Below the pieces are notes generated by a model. It was given only the letters and a program-made list of their open reading frames with translations, did no database searches and was not told the DNA's origin. This document shows positions 57,209 through 64,000 of a stretch of 64,000 nt of DNA, piece after piece. The first letter of the stretch is position 1. The number at the start of each line of letters is the position of its first letter. This stretch comes from Erpobdella octoculata (taxonomy: Eukaryota; Annelida; Clitellata; Hirudinida; Erpobdellidae): contig OZ022238.1 of the NCBI GenBank assembly GCA_963978895.1, forward strand, positions 41,050,134 through 41,114,133, written 5' to 3'. Position numbers and translations under genes: made by a program.

Positions 57209-58456
57209 TCAATATATATAAAAATGAATGTTTGTATCTATATATGTTAATGGCGTTTATGCATTGCTACACCATTCATCCGATCGTAATGAAATTTTCA
57301 CACAACCTTGAGAGTCAATGGGAGTCAAAAATAAAAAAAATTTTTTTGAAATCCGTCACAAAATAAGCGGAGCGGAGCGGGTGAGCGAGCGGGAACTATA
57401 TATATATGTATGTGCGTATGTATGTGTGTATGTATGTATGTGTATGTGCATGTATGTGTGTCTGTGTGTGTGTTTATGTATGTACTAGCGGAGATACCCG
57501 GCGTTGCCCAGGTTTTTTAGAGGTTTTTCTAATGTTTGTCTCTTTCTCTCCCATTTCCTTTCCCACCTGCTTTCCCACTCCTGTTTGCTTTCCCGTTTTC
57601 GGTCGTTTTCCCGCTGCCGGTCGCTTTCCCGCTCCCGGTCGCTTTCCCGCTCCCGGTCGTTTTCCCGTTCCCGGTCGCTGTCCCGCTCCCGGTCGTTTTC
57701 CCGTTCCCGGTCGCTGTCCCGTTCCCGCTCACGTTTGCTCTCCCATTCCCGCTCACGCTTGCTTTTCCGTTCCCGCTCGCTGTCCGTTCCGGGTCGCTTT
57801 CCCGTTTCTATAATAGACAAACTAACCCACAAACATTCATATATATATATAGTCTTAGCAAATCTATTTTACGTTTTATAGGCTAACAGAAGCTATGAAA
57901 GAATGTAAAAGAGAAAATGAGCGTGAACGGGAACGGGAGAGCAACCGTGACCGGGAATGGAAGAGCAAGCATGACCGGGAACGGGAGAGCAAGCGTGAGC
58001 GGGAACGGGAAAGCGACCGGGAACGGGAAAGCGACCGGGAACGGGAAAGCGACCGGGAACGGGAAATCGACCGGGAACGGGAAAGCGACCGGGAACGGGA
58101 AAGCGACCGAGAACGGTAAAGCGACCGGGAACGGGAAAGCGACCGGGAACGGGAAATCGACCGGGAACGGGAAAGCGACCGGGAACGGGAAAGCGACCGA
58201 GAACGGTAAAGCGACCGGGAACGCGGAAAGCGACTGGAATCGGGAGAGCAAGCTTGGAGGGAAACGCGAGCAAGAGAGAAAATCGATAACAAAACTTCTG
58301 AGCGGGAAAGCGACCGGGAGCTGGAAAACGACCGAGAGCGGAAAAGCGACCGGGAACGCTACGAAAACGGGAAAGTGGAGAAGGGAACGGGAGCGAGAGA
58401 GACAAACATTAGAAAAACCTCTAAAAACCCCGGGCAACGCCGGGTAACCCCGCTAG
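57209..58456 (+). mobile_element. Composite Helitron copy 5
   Basis: It begins TCAATATATATAAAAATG and ends CCCCGCTAG. Its removal restores GTTGTTAAA|TTCTTTTATA exactly, an A|T target with no duplication. A 276-bp 5' segment is followed by the double-CTAG module 57485-58456 with long 18-bp minisatellite arms. No coding sequence for Rep or helicase is present. Confidence 0.87.
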
Positions 58457-58766
58457 TTCTTTTATAAAAACACTTTTATTTGTATGGTTGTTTAAATATA
58501 TAATTACAATTATTTATTTATTTATTGTGTTGTATATGAGTTTGTTGTTAACTTGCATTGTTCATCTATTATTTTCCTGCTTCTTCTCTCTTTTTCTCCC
58601 GCGCGCTCTTTCGCGCCCGGTTGTCTTCCGTTCCCGCTTAGTTTTCATCACTTGTGTACGTTCGACTTCTTTATTTTCACTTTGAATTGACAATTGTCTA
58701 AGTTCAGAAATCGCAAGTGTTCACAAAAAAAGTTCTAATAGCATTAGCTATTTCTATTTCTTATTT

Positions 58767-59657
58767 TTATACATTTAACGCTTTTAGAGAATTGAAAAAC
58801 GTATTCGGTGTTTCAGAACAGACACCTTTCACCAATGCTTTTTGACGCATTTCTGTGTCACTTGTCAGCAGGACAAGATACATTGTATCGGTCTAATTGT
58901 TTTTGGGAACTTCGCAGCATTTCACGATCACGTCATTATTACAACTTGAACCCCGACCGGATTTGTCGTCATCATTAGTTTGTTCGGAAAACGATGAAAA
59001 TATACCTTTAGCAGTACAAAATGAAATAAGAGGATATTTCGATACAGGTTCACTTTTCAAAAATGCACAAGCACGAGCTGCTTTTAGTTTCAAGTTTTCA
59101 ATTTTTTCAGACGTTTCTCCAGGTTTAAGTTTTCGGCCATTGCAAGCTAAATTAGTTAGTTCATGAGTCACCATAGTTGGTACCACAAATTTGAATATTC
59201 CCATTTTCATTATTTCGACAAACTCTGCCAAATAATCTAGCAGAGCATTTGTGTCGAGAACAACCGTTAAAGCGTATTTCTGTTGTGTATTTTGAATCAA
59301 GTTGTATGCGTAAACTGTTTTTAAGTTCACTGGTATAGGCGAGTCTAATGTTTTTCTGACGTTTATTGGGTTTTGAGAAGTTCGGTTGCAAATCTGTACT
59401 GCCTCAACATTTTTGCTTTCATTTTCTGCGTTCTTTTTAATGATGTGTTTTTTTCCATGTCTGTCATAGTAACATTTTACACCTGTCTGGTCAATAACAT
59501 ACTCTGAATTTTTGCAAGCAGATTTTAAATGATTTTCTTCGAAACAATGAGTTTCAGCTAAATTGAGCTCTGTTTTACTTTGAAAAAAGCCAGTGTAAAA
59601 ATATTCAGCAGGTCTGTGGATAAGTACGGGTTGAACGTACACGATACAAGATGCCAT
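58767..59657 (-). pseudogene. Unit 35 PIN gene, nonsense near the end
   Basis: An AAG-to-TAG type change at 58893-58895 (residue 255) stops the frame after 254 residues, removing the TGD motif and C-terminus. Other changes are K49N or K50N, K152M and L251P. Upstream of its stop, all residues to NDD are present. Its 3' spacer begins right at the Helitron copy 5 end. Confidence 0.83.
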
Positions 59658-60207
59658 GACAAGCTAAAAAGTGTTAACAGAAAACAGTGTATAGAAAGAT
59701 ACAGAGCACTTTCTTAGTCCAAATCGCTGAGAAGTGTATACGCCTCTGAGTCAAAATATCAAATGACAAAAACGAAAAAGTTACTCCTATTTATACCCAT
59801 ACGACAATGGCTTCGCGAGAAGATGATTGGCTATACGGCATTAGGTCCTATTCGATTGGATCTAGCAACTCAGTCCTTGCTACGATTGGTTGTTAAATTC
59901 TTTTATAAAAACACTTTTATTTGTATGGTTGTTTAAATATATAATTACAATTATTTATTTATTTATTGTGTTGTATATGAGTTTGTTGTTAACTTGCATT
60001 GTTCATCTATTATTTTCCTGCTTCTTCTCTCTTTTTCTCCCGCGCGCTCTTTCGCGCCCGGTTGTCTTCCGTTCCCGCTTAGTTTTCATCACTTGTGTAC
60101 GTTCGACTTCTTTATTTTCACTTTGAATTGACAATTGTCTAAGTTCAGAAATCGCAAGTGTTCACAAAAAAAGTTCTAATAGCATTAGCTATTTCTATTT
60201 CTTATTT

Positions 60208-61098
60208 TTATACATTTAACGCTTTTAGAGAATTGAAAAACGTATTCGGTGTTTCAGAACAGACACCTTTCACCAATGCTTTTTGACGCATTTCTTTGTC
60301 ACCTGTCAGCAGGACAAGATACATTGTATCGGTCTTATTGTTTTTGAGAACTTCGCAGCATTTCACGATCACGTCATCATTACAACTTGAACCCCGACCG
60401 GATTTGTCGTCATCATTAGTTTGTTCGGAAAACGATGAAAATATACCTTTAGCAGTACAAAATGAAATAAGAGGATATTTCGATACAGGTTCACTTTTCA
60501 AAAATGCACAAGCCCGAGCTGCTTTTAGTTTCAAGTTTTCAATTTTTTCAGACGTTTCTCCAGGTTTAAGTTTTCGGCCATTGCAAGCTAAATTAGTTAG
60601 TTCATGAGTCACCATAGTTGGTACCACAAATTTGAATATTCCCTTTTTCATTATTTCGACAAACTCTGCCAAATAATCTAGCAGAGCATTTGTGTCGAGA
60701 ACAACCGTTAAAGCGTATTTCTGTTGTGTATTTTGAATCAAGTTGTATGCGTAAACTGTTTTTAAGTTCACTGGTATAGGCGAGTCTAATGTTTTTCTGA
60801 CGTTTATTGGGTTTTGAGAAGTTCGGTTGCAAATCTGTACTGCCTCAACATTTTTGCTTTCATTTTCTGCGTTCTTTTTAATGATGTGTTTTTTTCCATG
60901 TCTGTCATAGTAATATTTTACACCTGTCTGGTCAATAACATACTCTGACTTTTTGCAAGCAGATTTTAAATGATTTTCTTCGAAACAATGAGTTTCAGCT
61001 AAATTGAGCTCTGTTTTACGTTGAAAAAAGCCAGTGTAAAAATATTCAGCAGGTCTGTGGATAAGTACGGGTTGAACGTACACGATACAAGATGCCAT
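60208..61098 (-). CDS. Unit 36: PIN-domain protein, intact (296 aa)
   Basis: Near-consensus copy with C62Y as the only clear change. All PIN acidic residues are present. A Helitron of a different family lies upstream at 61339, 241 bp before the ATG, beyond the third CCAAT box (near 61327), so the TATA box (61229-61236) and all three CCAAT boxes are kept. Confidence 0.74.
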   Translation of the reverse strand: MASCIVYVQPVLIHRPAEYFYTGFFQRKTELNLAETHCFEENHLKSACKKSEYVIDQTGVKYYYDRHGKKHIIKKNAENESKNVEAVQICNRTSQNPINVRKTLDSPIPVNLKTVYAYNLIQNTQQKYALTVVLDTNALLDYLAEFVEIMKKGIFKFVVPTMVTHELTNLACNGRKLKPGETSEKIENLKLKAARACAFLKSEPVSKYPLISFCTAKGIFSSFSEQTNDDDKSGRGSSCNDDVIVKCCEVLKNNKTDTMYLVLLTGDKEMRQKALVKGVCSETPNTFFNSLKALNV

Positions 61099-61338
61099 GA
61101 CAAGCTAAAAAGTGTTAACAGAAAACAGTGTATAGAAAGATACAAAGCACTTTCTTAGTCCAAATCGCTGAGAAGTGTATACGCCTCTGAGTCAAAATAT
61201 CAAATGACAAAAACGAAAAAGTTACTCCTATTTATACCCATACGACAATGGCTTCGCGAAAAGATGATTGGCTATACGGCATTAGGTCCTATTCGATTGG
61301 ATCTAGCAACTCAGTCCTTGCTACGATTGGTTGTTAAA

Positions 61339-62808
61339 TCTATATATATAAAAGAACATGTCCTGACTGACTGACTGACTGACTGACTGACTGACTGACT
61401 GACAGATGACTGACTGATAATCAACGCAGAGCTCAAACGCCTCATCCTAGGAACGTGAAATTTGGAACTTATATTACTTTTATAGCGTAAACATCCGCTA
61501 AGAAAGGATTTTTGAAAATTTTGCTCCTGAGGGGAAAAAACTGGAAAACAACCTTTTTTCTAAAATTTTTTCTAAAGTTTTTTTCTGAAATTTGGTATAT
61601 AGATTCTTTTTGAAAAATAAAAAGATACGTGTTTCACCATTTTTTGAAAATTCAGTTTCCCGGACCTCAAATGTGGGTTGGAAAATTGAGTTATTTGGTT
61701 TTTAAAGTAGCTTCTACTCAAAAACTGTTAATGCTACAGGAGTAAAAATTAGTATTTAGTTTCTACTCCAACAATAATGAAATACGTGTTTTAGCATTTT
61801 TTGAAAATTTGGTTTCCAGGACTTCAAATGTGGGGTGGAAAATAGGGCAAATTGTCTTTTATAGTAACTGCTACTCAAAAACAGTAAATGCCACAGATGT
61901 AAAAATTATTATTTAGTTTCTTTTCTAAAAATAAAGATATACGTGTTTCACCATTTTTTACAAATTTGGTTTCCCGGACCTCAAATGTGGGTTGGAAAAT
62001 TGGGTTATTTGGTTTTTAAAGTAGCTTCTACTCAAAAACTGTTAATGCTACAAAAGTAAAAATTAGTATTTAGTTTCTACTCTAAAAATAAGGATATATG
62101 TGTTTCACCATTTTTTGAAATTTTGGTTTTCAGGACCTCAAATGTGGGGTGGAAAAAAGGTTTCTTTGGTTTTTAAAGTAACTGCTACTCAAAAACTATG
62201 AATGCTACAGATGTCAAAATAAGTATTTAGTATTTACTCAAAAAATTATGATATAAGTGTTTCAACATTTTTTTAAAAATTTGGTTTCCAGGACATCAAA
62301 TGTGGGGTGGAAAAAAGGGTTATTTGATTTCAAAATAATTGCTACTCACAAACTGTAAGTGCTACAAATGTAAAAATTAGTATTTTGAAGTTTTGTGCCG
62401 GTTAAAAGTAGCTAAGTTCAGTTTATCACCGGCCGGGCCAAGCCGTTATTTTAGAGTCTTCACACGGGCTAGGCCAAACCTTAAATCAAAGTGGAACGGG
62501 CCGAGGTTTTTCACCAAGTATATAGATATTTTAGTGATTTTAGGGTCTTCAGTTGGGCCGGGCCAAACCTGAAGTCAAGGTGGGACGGGCCGAAGTTTTT
62601 CATCAAGTATATAGAATTTCTAAGCCTGTAAGAATGGGCCGGGCCTAATTCAGACGGGCTGTGCCGGGCCAGGAGTTTGGGTTTTTAAAACGGACTGGGC
62701 TAAGTTGTCGACGGGCCGAGCCGAGACCTAAAAAATTGATCTCTACTATGGATGCACGGTTCAAACTCTCTAATTTCATGCGAGCGAAGCCGCTACGGGC
62801 ACTGCTAG
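61339..62808 (+). mobile_element. Non-autonomous Helitron of a second family (1,470 bp)
   Basis: It begins TCTATATATATAAAAGAACA followed by a GACT repeat (61364-61402) and ends AGCG-AAGC-CGCT hairpin, ten bases, CTAG. It is inserted at AAA|TTCTTTT with no duplication. The interior has a 157-bp tandem repeat and, near the 3' end, a G+C-rich patch with GGGCCGGGCC words (62420-62730). It shares no sequence with the composite family apart from the general 5' A/T pattern. No coding sequence is recognised. Confidence 0.88.
61590..62390. repeat. 157-bp tandem repeat, about five copies
   Basis: The anchor GGAC(C/T/A)TCAAATGTGGG recurs at 61662, 61819, 61976, 62133 and 62291, giving steps of 157, 157, 157 and 158 bp. 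Copies differ by scattered substitutions. It is an internal satellite of the Helitron. Confidence 0.88.
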
Positions 62809-63118
62809 TTCTTTTATAAAAACACTTTTATTTGTATGGTTGTTTAAATATATAATTACAATTATTTATTTATTTATTGTGTTGTATATGAGTTTGTTGT
62901 TAACTTGCATTGTTCATCTATTATTTTCCTGCTTCTTCTCTCTTTTTCTCCCGCGCGCTCTTTCGCGCCCGGTTGTCTTCCGTTCCCGCTTAGTTTTCAT
63001 CACTTGTGTACGTTCGACTTCTTTATTTTCACTTTGAATTGACAATTGTCTAAGTTCAGAAATCGCAGGTGTTCACAAAAAAAGTTCTAATAGCATTAGC
63101 TATTTCTATTTCTTGTTT

Positions 63119-64000
63119 TTATACATTTAACTCTTATAGAGAATTGAAAAACGTATTCGGTGTTTCAGAACAGACACCTTTCACCAATGCTTTTTGACGC
63201 ATTTCTTTGTCACCTGTCAGCAGGACAAGATACATTGTATCGGTCTTATTGTTTTTGAGAACTTCGCAGCATTTCACGATCACGTCATCATTACAACTTG
63301 AACCCCGACCGGATTTGTCGTCATCATTAGTTTGTTCGCAAAACGATGAAAATATACCTTTAGCAGTACAAAATGAAATAAGAGGATATTTCGATACAGG
63401 TTCATTTTTCAAAAAAGCACAAGCACGAGCTGCTTTTAGTTTCAAGTTTTCAATTTTTTCAGACGTTTCTCCAGGTTTAAGTTTTCAGCCATTGCAAACT
63501 AAATTAGTTAGTTCATGAGTCACCATAGTTGGTACCACAAATTTGAATATTCCCTTTTTCATTATTTCGACAAACTCTGCCAAATAATCTAGCAGAGCAT
63601 TTGTGTCGAGAACAACCGTTAAAGCGTATTTCTGTTGTGTATTTTGAATCAAGTTGTATGCGTAAACTGTTTTTAAGTTCACTGGTATAGGCGAGTCTAA
63701 TGTTTTTCTGACGTTTATTGGGTTTTGAGAAGTTCGGTTGCAAATCTGTACTGCCTCAACATTTTTGCTTTCATTTTCTGCGTTCTTTTTAATGATGTGT
63801 TTTTTTCCATGTCTGTCATAGTAACATTTTACACCTGTCTGGTCAATAACATACTCTGAATTTTTGCAAGCAGATTTTAAATGATTTTCTTCGAAACAAT
63901 GAGTTTCAGCTAAATTGAGCTCTGTTTTACTTTGAAAAAAGCCAGTGTAAAAATATTCAGCAGGTCTGTGGATAAGTACGGGTTGAACGTACACGATACA
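63119..64000 (-). pseudogene. Unit 37 PIN gene, nonsense changes, 5' end at window edge
   Basis: A CGA-to-TGA change at 63485-63487 (residue 175) splits the frame between E166 and NDD. A second stop (plus-strand TTA at 63134) removes the last five residues. The start codon lies just outside the right window edge. It shares the N-terminal K50N-type change and CTTTGAAAAAAG variant with unit 35. Confidence 0.83.

Overview
This window is a eukaryotic, almost certainly invertebrate animal, tandem gene array with transposons inserted in it. The evidence is a CR1/Jockey-type LINE with an AATA-repeat tail, two hAT-type DNA transposons with 8-bp target duplications, Helitron-like elements with TC...CTAG ends, a tRNA-derived Pol III repeat, long (TA)n microsatellites and about 60-65% A+T. 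I cannot name the phylum. There are no bacterial operons, no genuine tRNA or rRNA genes and no CRISPR.

The backbone is about 37 head-to-tail copies of a 1.44-kb unit (mostly 1,441 bp; a recent block is 1,443 bp). Every unit is in the same orientation and carries one intronless gene on the minus strand. The intact protein is 295-298 residues: an unrecognised N-terminal part (about residues 1-127) and a C-terminal PIN nuclease domain whose motif order resembles the SMG6/EST1A PIN domain. Acidic motif residues are D135, E166, D241/D242 and D267. Each unit has its own promoter: a TATA box (TATAAATA) about 131 bp before the ATG, then three CCAAT boxes spaced 29-30 bp apart. An AATAAA lies about 92 bp after the stop. 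By eye, 18 units have an uninterrupted full-length frame, one has a 34-residue in-frame deletion (262 aa), one is fused in frame to a transposon end (344 aa), and the rest are broken by nonsense changes, frameshifts, deletions or insertions.

Layout: 1-4.7 kb, degraded units 1-4; 4.7-6.0 kb, composite Helitron; 6.0-30.9 kb, the best array block (units 5-21), including a 2,881-bp dimer repeated twice and a nearly identical run (units 14-18), with a small hAT in unit 19 (26.6-27.4 kb); 31.06-35.12 kb, a nearly complete LINE; 35.3-49.2 kb, units 22-31; 49.3-54.7 kb, fragment unit 32 followed by a hAT that hosts three composite Helitrons, one nested in another, with a 298-bp tRNA-derived repeat inside; 54.5-64 kb, units 33-37 with two unrelated Helitrons inserted at the same nucleotide of the spacer.

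Interpretation (inference): this looks like a multicopy, separately promoted family of PIN-domain RNase-like genes kept similar by unequal exchange or gene conversion, with the array also acting as a sink for mobile DNA. I do not know its biological role. The alternative is a satellite that captured a PIN gene and is now decaying; comparing synonymous with nonsynonymous change and looking for transcripts would separate the two.
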